A DNA stretch of 64,000 nt from Guillardia theta CCMP2712 (Eukaryota; Cryptophyceae; Pyrenomonadales; Geminigeraceae): assembly GCF_000315625.1 (NCBI RefSeq), contig NW_005434661.1, positions 75,111 through 139,110 on the forward strand. Direction: 5' to 3'. The translations under genes were made by a program, and so were the position numbers. Shown piece after piece: positions 11,822 to 20,914 of this stretch. The notes below the pieces were generated by a model, which was not told the origin of the DNA, made no database searches, and saw nothing but the letters and a program-made list of their open reading frames with translations. How positions within the stretch are numbered: position 1 is the first letter of the stretch; the number at the start of each line of letters is the position of its first letter.

Positions 11822-12178
11822 TCACCTCCGCATCATTCGCCCGAAGTCGCTCGCAAGGTTCGAGCTCCCGTCATCGAGCCCCATCTCGGTAACGAAGTAT
11901 GGATCATGCTCCCATTGATGTCCAGGTCCGTTGAGCACACTGGAGGGGAGAGAACTTCCCTTCGATCGCGAAGAAGAAGAGTGTTGAGCAGACAGAGACT
12001 TTGACCACATCCCATCGATGTTCTTCTGGATTTGCGCTGGAAGCGTCGACCCTGGGCTTTCTGACAGAGCGCTTCTGCGGGCTGACAACGAAGCCAGAAG
12101 GATGAGGTAGACACAAGATAAAGTTGCTGCAAGGAGACAGGCAACGACCTTCCTTCTTACATTGTTGAATGGCACCAT
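11822..12178 (-). CDS. Small single-pass membrane protein
   Basis: Start chosen at the ATG at 12178 (MVPFNNVRRK), giving 118 residues; the same frame extends upstream only through a (CTTCCT)n repeat read as Gly-Arg. A single hydrophobic helix (ACLLAATLSCVYLILLASL) follows a short basic N terminus, which predicts a type II orientation or an uncleaved signal anchor. The rest is Ser-rich and hydrophilic, ending in DFGRMMRR. No family recognised. It could be a real small gene or a chance frame; the organised basic-hydrophobic-polar layout favours a gene. Confidence 0.5.
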   Translation of the reverse strand: MVPFNNVRRKVVACLLAATLSCVYLILLASLSARRSALSESPGSTLPAQIQKNIDGMWSKSLSAQHSSSSRSKGSSLPSSVLNGPGHQWEHDPYFVTEMGLDDGSSNLASDFGRMMRR

Positions 12179-12240
12179 CCCTGTGAACTGTGTTCTGTTC
12201 ACACTTTCTTTCACAACCCAGACTGCCAAGTACTTCTGCT

Positions 12241-12322
12241 CTCTTCCTCTTCCTCTTCCTCTTCCTCTTCCTCTTCCTCTTCCTCTTCCTCTTCCTCCTC
12301 TTCCTCTTCCTCTTCCTCTTCC
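12241..12322. repeat. (CTTCCT)n microsatellite
   Basis: Nearly perfect hexamer array upstream of the small membrane protein start and about 200 nt before the start of the next plus-strand gene. Confidence 0.92.
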
Positions 12323-12419
12323 AAGCTTACTACTGGACGCTCTGTTCACCTCGGACCATGCCCCTGCCCCTTGGTGTCCTAAAACGGTTATGATCGTTAT
12401 GAACTAGTTCCAGTGCAAG

Positions 12420-12518
12420 CCGGCACTGCCGCGACCGGGCGGCCCGGGGGCGGGCCCATGTGTCCGTTATACCAGTAACGGAGAAGAGAGGGTTCAACGG
12501 CTGTCGGGTCAATCTGGC
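12420..12518 (+). promoter_or_regulatory. GC-rich block plus GTAACGG just upstream of a start codon
   Basis: A palindromic GC block (GGGCGGCCCGGGGGCGGGCCC, about 12437-12457) is followed by CCGTTAT (12464-12470) and GTAACGG (12475-12481), then the ATG at 12519. The same order is seen before the genes at 20915 and 36799. YAACNG is the known MYB recognition core; a role here is inferred. Confidence 0.4.
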
Positions 12519-15500
12519 ATGGCAACGGCGTCGCTTCTGGGGCGGCTGGGGCTGGAGGAGGTGGAGGAGATGATGCCGGGAGGAACCAAGTCGCTCTTGG
12601 CGGGCTCTGCTTCAAGTTCCCATGCTCTCTCCGAGCTGGAGGCTGAGTCGCTCGACTACATCGAAGAATGCATCCTTCCCACCCTGATGCCAGCGTTGGT
12701 GGAGCTCGGGCTGCGGGTGGAGGAGAAGGGCTTTCCTCCTGTGCCAGGGACGCATGGAGTGGAGGGATCGTTCAACCCTGTTCGGTTCCTGGCGCAGCAG
12801 CTCGTTCGAATGAAGTCACAAGAGCCTGAGCTGAGGAAGGTCAAGTACTGCGAGAGGCTGCAGGAGCTAGCAGCTTTAAGGGCTGCAGACAGATCAGCGA
12901 AGCTGGAAGCGATCAGAAAGGCCCAAGAGGCCGCAAAGTCAGAGAAAGAGCTGGCAGAGGAGCTTGCGAGCAGAGCTCAGGAGGAGGAAACGATGAGAGA
13001 AAAGGCGAGGATTGAGAAGATCATCTCCGACCAAAGGGAAGCGGAGAGGAGCAAGGCGCAGGAAGTGCTGGCGGACATGCTCAAAGAGGATGCGGGCCTT
13101 CAGAGCGAGGTGATGGAGCTGTGGAAGAGATGCGATGGCAAGGTTCTAGAGGCTGACTTCTCGAGCGAGGAGAGGGTGATGGCTCTAGAGGACTCGCTCA
13201 AGTTCCTCGTGTGCGAGTGGCTGTGCATGAACTCTGTTGCGAGCTACGTGGCGGTCGCAGAGCTGAAAGGAAACCTGCGAGACGACCTCGTTCACACAGT
13301 CGCTGCCTGCTCCAAGGACGTGGAGATTCCGGTGGAAGCTCCCCCAAAGGCTGAGGAAGAGGAAGTCGACGGAGAGGAGCCTCCTCCTCCTCCAAAGCCG
13401 ATCAGGAAGCGAGTGTGTGACAGGGTGAAGCTGACACCGTACGGGGGAGAGACAGCGTACGTCCTGCACAAGGGACAGGGGCTAACGTGGCGGAGGGTGC
13501 TGCAGCGAAGGAGCCCCCTGGTGATCCTCGACACCAAGTTCACTGACGGGCTTCTCTTCTTCGATGGGGAGAAGCGGCAAGGGACATACCTTTCAGTCCC
13601 TCTGGCAAAGAGCCGGCAAGTGGTGCAGCCATCTGAAACTTCCGAGGAGGAAGGAGAGGAGGAGGAGGAGGAGGAGGAGGAGGAGGAGGAGGAGGGCGTT
13701 CAGAAGAAGGCAGAGAAACCGGAGCTTCCCTTCCTCCATGGAGCGATCTGCGCAGACACGTTCGAGTCGTTTGGAGAGGAAGGAGATAGGCTCGAGCTGG
13801 GTGAGAAGGACGTGATGAAGTTTCGAGCTGCAAGTTACGTGCTAGGAGAGCAGCTGCTTGCTGCTGAGGCTCGCTTCAAGTACGCAGAGCGACAGAGAGC
13901 TCTCCTACAGCTCGAAGAGTCCATCGAGGCGAGGATAACTCTCCCCGTCTTCTGCCCTGCCCTGCCCTGCCCTGCCCTGTCCTGCCCTGTCCTGCCTCCA
14001 TTTGTCTTGTCTCGCCTTCAGCCTTCTCCCCATGTCTACGTTCTCCTCATGGTTCTGTCTCGGACCTCGAGCCTCTGACGCTGATCTCACAGAACCCTGA
14101 CGTGGACATCGAGGCTGCAGCCTTGCAGGGCCTCCGTGCGATCAGGAGGCTACACCCCTTGAAGGAATGGCGGGTCGAGATCGGCCTCCTCGAGACGAGC
14201 AAGCGGATGTGCTGGATGGACTTCATGAAGGACGGGAAGGAGGATTTGAAGATGATGGCGAGCAGGAGGATGGTGCTCAGCGACAAGGAGGAGGAGAAGG
14301 GGAATGAGATGGAGGAGGACAAGGACAAGCTTCGACTGAGTCTGCAGGCGATGAACAGGAGGGAGCTAGTGCTGGACAAGTCTGAGGTGCTGGGGATGGC
14401 GATCAGGGTAGCGGTTCCTGTCAGAGATCGAGGGATGCAGGAGGGAGGAGGGATGATTTTCATGAGCAGGGAGGAGCGGATGGGTCCGGACTCCACTGGG
14501 ATAGAGGAGGAGGATAAAATCTTCCTCTCGAGCCTCGCGCAGATCCTTGCACGCTCCTTCCTCTGCCCGACCAAGACTGCTCATCGTCTGCTCCTCAGGA
14601 CGGCGACGCGAGCGGTAGGACGAGGAGAGGAGCTGCAGGGTCTGTGCGAGGCCTCGGTGGAGATAGCTAGGAGGTTCTCGTGGGAGGCGAAGGGGGCGAA
14701 GGCGTTTGTTGCCTTCCTAGTGGAGGAAAAGCTTCGCTTCATTGCAGGCGACCCTCCTCCTGGAATCGATGTCGCACCTCGCTCCACCTCCACCACCTCC
14801 TCCTCCATCTGCTGTGGAGGACTCGAGAGCTTCCCCGAGCTCGATAATCTTCCTGCGGCCCTCCGAGCCCTCCGGACTGGCATCGCGTCGAAGGAGGAGG
14901 CGGAGATGATCTTTCCTCTGCTGGATGGCAGCAGGAGGGGCCTGGGCATCCTCTGCCTGTTCGGAACCAGCAAGGCAGGAAAAGAGCACAACGAGGAGAT
15001 GATGAGCGAGGTGGCAACGGTGCTCTCCTCTGCCCTATTGCAGGTGACGCAGACATGCTGCTGCTGCTGCTGTTCATCCTGCTCCTGCTCCTGCTCTTGC
15101 TCCTGCTTGTCTACTCCTGCTCCTGCTCCTGCTCCTGCTTGTCTACCTCCTGCTCCTGCTCCTGCTCGTCCTCCAACTCGACCTCCTCCTCTTCTTTGTG
15201 GATCGCACTTCTTGCCCGGTCGGGACATGAGACCTGCTTCAGGTCAACTTTCGTAGGAAATTTCTCAACGCAGTGGAGGCTGCCATGACTGATGTGCTGG
15301 AGGCAACCCAAGACGTCTCTGCCCTCACACTTTCGTTCCCCAACTTCTCAGGTGCCCCCCTCCCCTCCTTCCTCTTTTTCCTTCTCCACCTCTTCTCCCC
15401 TCCCCTTCCCTGCTCTCCCCTCCCTGCTCCCCTCCCCCTCCTCCCCTCCCCCTCTTTGTGTCTTCTCCTCCTCTTCTTCTCCCTTTCTCCACCTCTTTCG

Positions 15501-16185
15501 GGTTTCTTCTTGTCTCCTTCTCCCCTCGCTAGTTTCCCTGTCGTTGTTTGTAATCCACTCCTTCCTTCGATTCCTCTCCTCCTGCCATTCTCCTGCCTCC
15601 TCTCCCTGGCACTCCTTCTTCGTTTCCGCCATGACCGATGCTCAGGGCACCACTACCTGGCCAAGTTCATGGCAAGGAGAGGAGGAGGAGGAGGAGGAGG
15701 AGGAGGAGGAGGAGGGGAGGACTTTTTGCAGCTCCGAGAGGGTCAGGCGATCTCAAGCAGCAGCAGCACCAGTCTTCTCCGCGAGTATCCGATCAGCTTG
15801 AGCAGCGGCACAGTCGCCTTCCTGGGTGTAGACGCCAAATCACATGAGGATTCCCTCACCCACGCTTATCAGCCTTCTGTCAAAGAGGTGCCTCCTCCTC
15901 CTCCTCCTCCTCCTCCTCCTTCGGTTGGTTCTGGTGCTTGCCTTGCGCTCGTTTCTTGTGTCTGCTCTCATTCGTATCCTCCTGCTCATCTCCTCATCCT
16001 GTTCCTCTTCCTGCACCCTCCTGGCTCTTTCTCCCCTTCTACTCGTCCTCTGACGCTCATCAAAGGTGATGCTCGAGGCCAGCAGTCATTTCTCGTGGGT
16101 AGCTGAAGAGATCTGGAAGGAAGGTCTCTTCCCCAACCGCTACCAGTCTCTCTCCATAGAAGGTTACATCCTCTATGCCCAAGTT

Positions 16186-16230
<45 letters not shown>

Positions 16231-17259
16231 TCGTCCTCATGTGTAGCCCGCTGGCTCTCCTTACTCATTTCTCCCTCCTTCCCCTCTCCACACTCCTCTC
16301 CTCCTCTCCTCCTCTCCTCCTCTCCGCATTTCCTTGCTCATCACAGCATCAGACGAGTCGGAGCCCCTCCCCGTGGGCTCTTTATCCTACACCATCGCCG
16401 AGCAGATGTGGCTCAGGACTCATTACCCCGTCGCTCGCTACCTGCATGCCAACCAGCAAGTTCAGCTGCATGTTCAGAGGTCTTCCTCCAGCCCGTTCCA
16501 TCCTTCTCCTCCCTCCTCTCCCTCCTCTCCCTCCTCTCCCTCCTCTCCTGACTTCTCCCTCCTCTCCTGACTTCTCCTGACTTCTCCTTTCTCCCTGTCC
16601 TACCATTTTCATCCTCTCTTCCTCCTCTCCCCGTTGCTTCTCCTTCTCCCATTTCTCCTCCTCGTTTCTCATAACAGTCCGCAGGCCGTTCCTCGACAAC
16701 ATCCGCAAGCCGGACTCTCAACTCCCCAGCTCCGTCACCAAACTTGTGCAGGGCGTCATGTACATGCTAGGCCACAAGCAGAGTGAGGTCGAGCATGTCG
16801 ACTGTCACGCCGGCAGCTGACGCCATGGCAGGTCACCCAGTGGAGCAGCTGCCGCAAGTTGGTGTCGCGCCATCTCATCAAGGAGATGATGATCATGGAC
16901 GTGCGGCTGCGCGTCAAGAAGCACAAGTTTCTTCTCGCCGCGGAGGCAGTAGAGAGTGAGACCTTCCTTCATCTACAGCTAGAGCTGACCCCTCCTGCTC
17001 CTGCTCCTGCTCCTCCTCTCTCCCCGGCTCCCTTGCAGCATTAGATCATCCCCATGTGGCCATGGAGGCAGGGCCAGCAGCCACCTCCCTCTTTCAGTGG
17101 CTTCTTGTCATGCGCGAGGTTCTCCTCCTCCTCTTTCTCCTCTGAGCTCCCTCAGGTGCCTTGCAGGTCAGAGAACAAGCGATTCGAGGACGCATCGACG
17201 CCCTCAAGCACGCGTACAGCCTTCACAACAAGGTTTGCAAAGGAGGAGGCGGAAAGTGA
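12519..17259 (+). CDS. Large coiled-coil/GAF-like protein, ten exons
   Basis: Exons resolved: 12519-13946, 14093-15043, 15243-15351, 15646-15887, 16066-16162, 16347-16479, 16685-16787, 16832-16955, 17039-17118 and 17167-17259; all phases agree. Residues about 45-100 (LDYIEECILPTLMPALVELG...NPVRFLAQQL) look like a Dpy-30/RIIalpha-type docking helix pair. A charged coiled coil follows at about 110-190, and there is an acidic poly-Glu run near 375-395. About residues 540-850 hold two regions of GAF-like character (GMAIRVAVPVRDRG...SSLAQILARSF and ASVEIARRF...AKAFVAFLVEEK). The C-terminal exons encode helices such as VTKLVQGVMYMLGHK and WSSCRKLVSRHLIKEMM. This layout recalls axonemal proteins, but no family is assigned. 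The donor at 13947 (GTCTTC) is unusual. Introns are full of CT-rich and CTGCTC repeats. Much longer frames through the introns are spurious. Confidence 0.82.
13960..13995. repeat. (CCTGC)n array in intron 1
   Basis: Pentamer repeat of the form CCTGCCCTGC within the intron 13947-14092. Confidence 0.8.
15055..15175. repeat. (CTGCTC)n array in intron 2
   Basis: Interrupted CTGCTC/CTGCTT hexamers fill most of the intron 15044-15242. Confidence 0.85.
16186..16231. repeat. (GTCCTC)n array in intron 5
   Basis: Hexamer array inside the intron 16163-16346; the same unit occurs at 1498-1546. Confidence 0.88.
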
Positions 17260-17384
17260 CACGCTGTCATTGAGCTGACTTGCAAGCAGGGTTCCCCGCC
17301 GAGCAAGTTGCTCGAGGAAGAGAATCAGTGAAAGGAAACATTCTTTATCAACAAATTGTAAATCGAAGCTGCTTGCTATCCCTG

Positions 17385-17810
17385 CTATCTGTGGCTGTAG
17401 TCGTTCAACAGGTGAGCAGCATCAGTGTACATAAGACCAGCTCTTGATCCAGCCCTCCTCTCCATCTCCGCATAAGACAGGTCTTCCTTCTGAGCAGCAG
17501 AGACAAGCTCCAACAGCTCCCCGTCCTTCTTCCCTTGCGCCTTGTCCTTCAACACGAAAGTATCGGGCTCTGACTTGCTCCTCGGCATGGAGGGAGCTCC
17601 AGGGGAAGAGTCGAAGGAATCTGCCCTTGACGTCGGCCGGCTGTTGGACGTGGCGAAGGGACTTGCTGCACCTGACGAGCCGCTCGACCTCTTCTTGTTC
17701 ATGGACAACCATTCGTTTGCAAGCTCCACACCACCCGACGCACAGAGCTCCTCGTAGAAATACAGTTCAACTTTGCTCATTTTCTTTCCTCGAGCATGTG
17801 CTGCCGCCAT
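17385..17810 (-). CDS. Small lineage-specific protein, YFYEEL family member 1
   Basis: Single frame of 141 residues. The N-terminal motif KVELYFYEELCASGG...ANEWLSMNKK is shared with the gene at 18848-19444 and, more distantly, with the plus-strand gene near 19916. A Ser-rich low-complexity middle (SSGSSGAASPF, SRPTSRADSFDSSPG) follows. The C terminus AGLMYTDAAHLL is again shared with member 2 (AGLLFTDAAHLV). No known domain is recognised and function is unknown. The conserved ends around a variable Ser-rich linker argue for a real, constrained protein. It is convergent with the large gene ending at 17259. The start may be 17810 or the second Met (MSKVEL). Confidence 0.72.
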   Translation of the reverse strand: MAAAHARGKKMSKVELYFYEELCASGGVELANEWLSMNKKRSSGSSGAASPFATSNSRPTSRADSFDSSPGAPSMPRSKSEPDTFVLKDKAQGKKDGELLELVSAAQKEDLSYAEMERRAGSRAGLMYTDAAHLLNDYSHR

Positions 17811-18847
17811 CTGGGAAGTGCAGGGGTCGTCCCTGTCAGACTCGAGGTGATTAGAGAAATGAGGTACGATATCAGCGAAACACGGCGAACTACAGAGCTT
17901 CTTGGTTTCGTGAGCAAGGTATGATTTGCGCGTGCTTCCGCTACAATCGGGTCACAGAGAAGAGTTCGAACACTCTTCAGATCGCTCTCCTGCTGCGTCT
18001 GACTCCTTCCCTCGCTCCTCACGCTCTCACGATGCGTGCTTCACGATTCCCCACCTCAATTTCTATAAAGCCTCCTTACACGTGATCTGCCCCCTTCTCT
18101 TGGGATGACTACCCCCTCTTTGAACCCAAAAGTACACCCTCCTTGAGGACTGTAAGGGCCAATGGTCATCAGTCATGATTTGATGACAGTCTTCACAACC
18201 TTCAGATCATTCCTGTAAGGGGTCAGCATGACCAATCTTTACTCCTTCTCCTTTGAAAACATCGTTTCGTCCGAGGGCCTCGTGATGACTGGGTCCGGGA
18301 GCAACAGGTCGCCAACACATCGTGACCTGACGCCTATGTTAGGTCAGCAGTCATGAGGGACTTCAGACTCCTCTCGATTTCCGCCGGAGCGGGCTCGGCA
18401 GCTGCGCGTAACTGGAAGGAGTAGGGAAGCTGGTGATGAGCCTCCAGGGTTTCTTTTAATGTCTGCCAATCCATCAGTGTGAGTTGAAGCATTTGAAGCA
18501 GTTGATAGAGTTGTTCGACAACGTTTCTTGTTGCTACAGCACAAAGAAGCGAACTTTTCACTGATGAGTTATTGATCACTTCTGAAGTGATATAGATGAC
18601 ATTGAAATGTCTGTACGCTCATCAGACGACCAACATTTGCCTTCGCAACGGATTAGTCATTCGAACGCAAGGTAGGTCATTAGTCATTCGAATGCAAGGT
18701 TGGTTCGCACTTTTGCAAATGAGTTGTTATCATTCAAAATATTGACATGTAATAATTTCGTATTAGACATGTTTTATTCATGGTAAAGAATACATTAAGA
18801 AACAGAAAGAATACTTCTACACACTCGTCCAACTAGCTGAGACGTTC
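17811..18847. other. Intergenic region between paralogues
   Basis: About 1 kb without a supported gene. A short minus-strand frame at 18334-18579 (81 codons) has some helical character (VVEQLYQLLQMLQL) but no partner exons were found. A direct repeat of GGTCATTAGTCATTCGAATGCAAGG-type sequence occurs near 18654-18710. 18715-18790 is AT-rich and probably 3' flanking sequence of the next minus gene. Confidence 0.4.
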
Positions 18848-19444
18848 TCACTCATCAGAGTCAGGATGAACAAGGTGAGCAGCATCAGTGAAGAGAAGTC
18901 CAGCATTGTATCCTAATCTTAGCTTTGCGAGCTCAAAATCTACCTCGGTGGAAATCTTCTTGCTTCTGTGCGAGAATGAGTCGCTCCTGTTCGACCTCAC
19001 GAACTTTTCTCTGCAGGACTCAATGCTTGAGCGCCTTGCAGGAGTTGGAGTCTGGCTGCGCGAGGTGTTGCAGGAACTTGGCAGCGAGGTAGAATGACTG
19101 AGAGTCGACCGAGGGCTGGAAGCGCCGGACCTGGAGCTTTGTAGTTTCCTCATGCTGAGCCATTCCGATGCCTCTTTTTGTCCGCCGCTCATCAGAAGCT
19201 CTTCATAGAAATACATGTCGATCTTGGAAACTCTTGGAGCATGACGAGCATTGTTGCAATCCTGCTCGAGCATTTTGTTCGTGTCGTTGGTGGAGGGCAT
19301 GGGTGATGTGGAATTCACGGGGGGCGCAGTGGGATATAAAGACTGACGGGGAAACCTGTAAACGTGTGACCTGTCAGCACCCCTCCAAACCGACTGCCTT
19401 GTGATTCCAAAAGTCATAAAATTACATCGCTTCAGAGCTTCCAC
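18848..19444 (-). CDS. Small lineage-specific protein, YFYEEL family member 2
   Basis: Frame of up to 198 residues. It carries KIDMYFYEELLMSGG...ASEWLSMRKL, a Ser/Arg-rich linker with SGASSPRSTLSHSTS, and the C-terminal YNAGLLFTDAAHLV. These are the same three blocks as in the gene at 17385-17810. The N-terminal 70 residues are extra relative to member 1. Internal Met codons (MPSTNDTNK) are alternative starts, so the 5' end is uncertain. No domain or targeting signal is recognised. Same strand and orientation as member 1, consistent with tandem duplication followed by divergence. Confidence 0.68.
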   Translation of the reverse strand: MEALKRCNFMTFGITRQSVWRGADRSHVYRFPRQSLYPTAPPVNSTSPMPSTNDTNKMLEQDCNNARHAPRVSKIDMYFYEELLMSGGQKEASEWLSMRKLQSSRSGASSPRSTLSHSTSLPSSCNTSRSQTPTPARRSSIESCREKFVRSNRSDSFSHRSKKISTEVDFELAKLRLGYNAGLLFTDAAHLVHPDSDE

Positions 19445-19700
19445 ACGTCATCTCGAAGAATTTCTGTCAGTCAGATGCCTTTTTGTGAGTACAGGAAAAT
19501 TCCAGAAGAGGTCACTTGCAGGGATCACAATGTCTCCGGATATTGCTTGCATAGCCCTTTCATTCCAAACGCCTTCTTTTCACACCTCACAGATCTGTCT
19601 AGAACGACTCTTTTGTCATCGGTTACAGAGTCTCAGAGTGCCTTACAGGTTTCCTCGTGATGATCTTTACCACAGTTGAGAGTCTCCCGATCCAGTCGGT

Positions 19701-20246
19701 GTGACACAAACGTGCGCAAAGAAATCCCCGCCCCACTGCCAGTCTCCCTCCCCCACCTCCCTCTCTATTTCCCTCCCTCCCTCCTCTTCTTGTCTACCTC
19801 CTGCATCTTTCCCTCTGTTTCTTCTCTTTCTCCCTCAATTCTCTTCACCCTCTCACCCTCTCACCCTCCATCCTTCCCTCTTTACAACGAACATCTCATC
19901 ACGTCATCATCGCATGCAAAATTCACATCTTCGTTTAATGAAACCTCTCAACACCGCAGAAATGTATCTTTACCAGGAGCTTGTATCCTCGGCTGGACGT
20001 GAAAAGGCCGTGTCATGGATTCAATCTGTCAAACGAGCTGAGATGAGGGCGAGAAATTCGAACTCATTCAGCACTTCAACGAATTCAAGTGGATTTTCCT
20101 CAAGGACATCCTCTACATGCAGTCAACAACACCTGGCAATGGTGATTTCCGCTGCAGATTATCGCAAGAAGCATGCAGATGGAACTTGCACAAAAACTGA
20201 ACAACACTGCTGCACCGATGATCACCTTTTGGTGTCATTGCGATGA
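19701..20246 (+). CDS. Probable YFYEEL family member 3, divergent and inverted
   Basis: The convincing part begins about 19914 (ATG) and encodes MKPLNTAEMYLYQELVSSAGREKAVSWIQSV-type sequence, aligning with the YFYEEL-xxSGG-EWLSM block of members 1 and 2. A Ser/Thr/Asn-rich linker follows. The upstream part of the frame (19701-19900) is CT-rich low complexity and probably a leader. A possible intron (GTGATTTCCGCTGCAG, from about 20140) would switch to a frame reading MELAQKLNNTAAPMITF, faintly like the family C terminus. Whether this copy is intact is unclear. It lies on the opposite strand to members 1 and 2. Confidence 0.48.
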   Translation: MTQTCAKKSPPHCQSPSPTSLSISLPPSSSCLPPASFPLFLLFLPQFSSPSHPLTLHPSLFTTNISSRHHRMQNSHLRLMKPLNTAEMYLYQELVSSAGREKAVSWIQSVKRAEMRARNSNSFSTSTNSSGFSSRTSSTCSQQHLAMVISAADYRKKHADGTCTKTEQHCCTDDHLLVSLR

Positions 20247-20914
20247 ACGTATCAAGCTGCAATTATTTACGCGATTTACAATTCGAGCGATTGAAATGAT
20301 ATCAGCTTTGAGAAAGTCCTTTCTACTTGAATCTACTTTGCCTTCAAAGCGTTGTAGTCTATCCTTCACTAGGTTCAGAAATCAACTTGTAAATTAAACA
20401 CAGTCAATGAAATTGAGGAGGAAAAGAAGCTTTACAAGTTTCACGAATCAAGCTCTCAGGTTTTCACCATTTTTATTAGCATCGATGATTCAATACAATG
20501 TCCAAACAAGCATCTCGTTTCAAGAGCGTTTCCCTTGTATTCGTCCTCGTCAACCAGATGTTTCCTCCAATATCTTGACACTTTCCGAGCGATTCACATC
20601 ACAACGGTGCCCAAAACTCTACCAATGCTCAGCGACTGTCTTAAACGTATTATAAATCTCTTCCCTGTAAGGCTCGCCTGTAAGCCTTGTCAGCATTTTA
20701 AGACTTATTAGTTCAGGCAGCTGCTGACATTCGCTTGCAAACCCTAGTGGGTCCCGGACTCCAGGTGTCCGGGGACCGGTGATTTCGTAGCAGCCCGGCC
20801 CGGCCCGGCCTATGAGTAACGATTTTGTAACGGAACAGGATAGCAAACGAAGGTTGGCTATGCCGGGGACGCAGAAAGAGGGGAAGGAGGGGTTGGAAGG
20901 AGGGCAGCGCCAGA
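20247..20914. promoter_or_regulatory. Intergenic with GC block and GTAACGG motifs
   Basis: 20247-20740 is relatively AT-rich with no supported gene. 20745-20810 is GC-rich and ends in a CCCGGCCCGGCCCGGCC run, followed by GTAACG at 20816 and GTAACGG at 20827-20833. The start codon of the secreted protein lies 82 nt further on. This repeats the arrangement before 12519 and 36799. Confidence 0.42.

Noticed and set aside
12162-12407. Hydrophobic Leu-Phe or Leu-Pro repeat proteins over a CTTCCT array
   Set aside because: Pure low complexity; the real frame on the other strand probably starts at 12178, inside the array's flank.
15273-16106. A 277-residue continuous frame within the large gene
   Set aside because: It reads through two CT-rich introns; only 15646-15887 plus the flanking exon ends are coding, as shown by phase-consistent splice sites.
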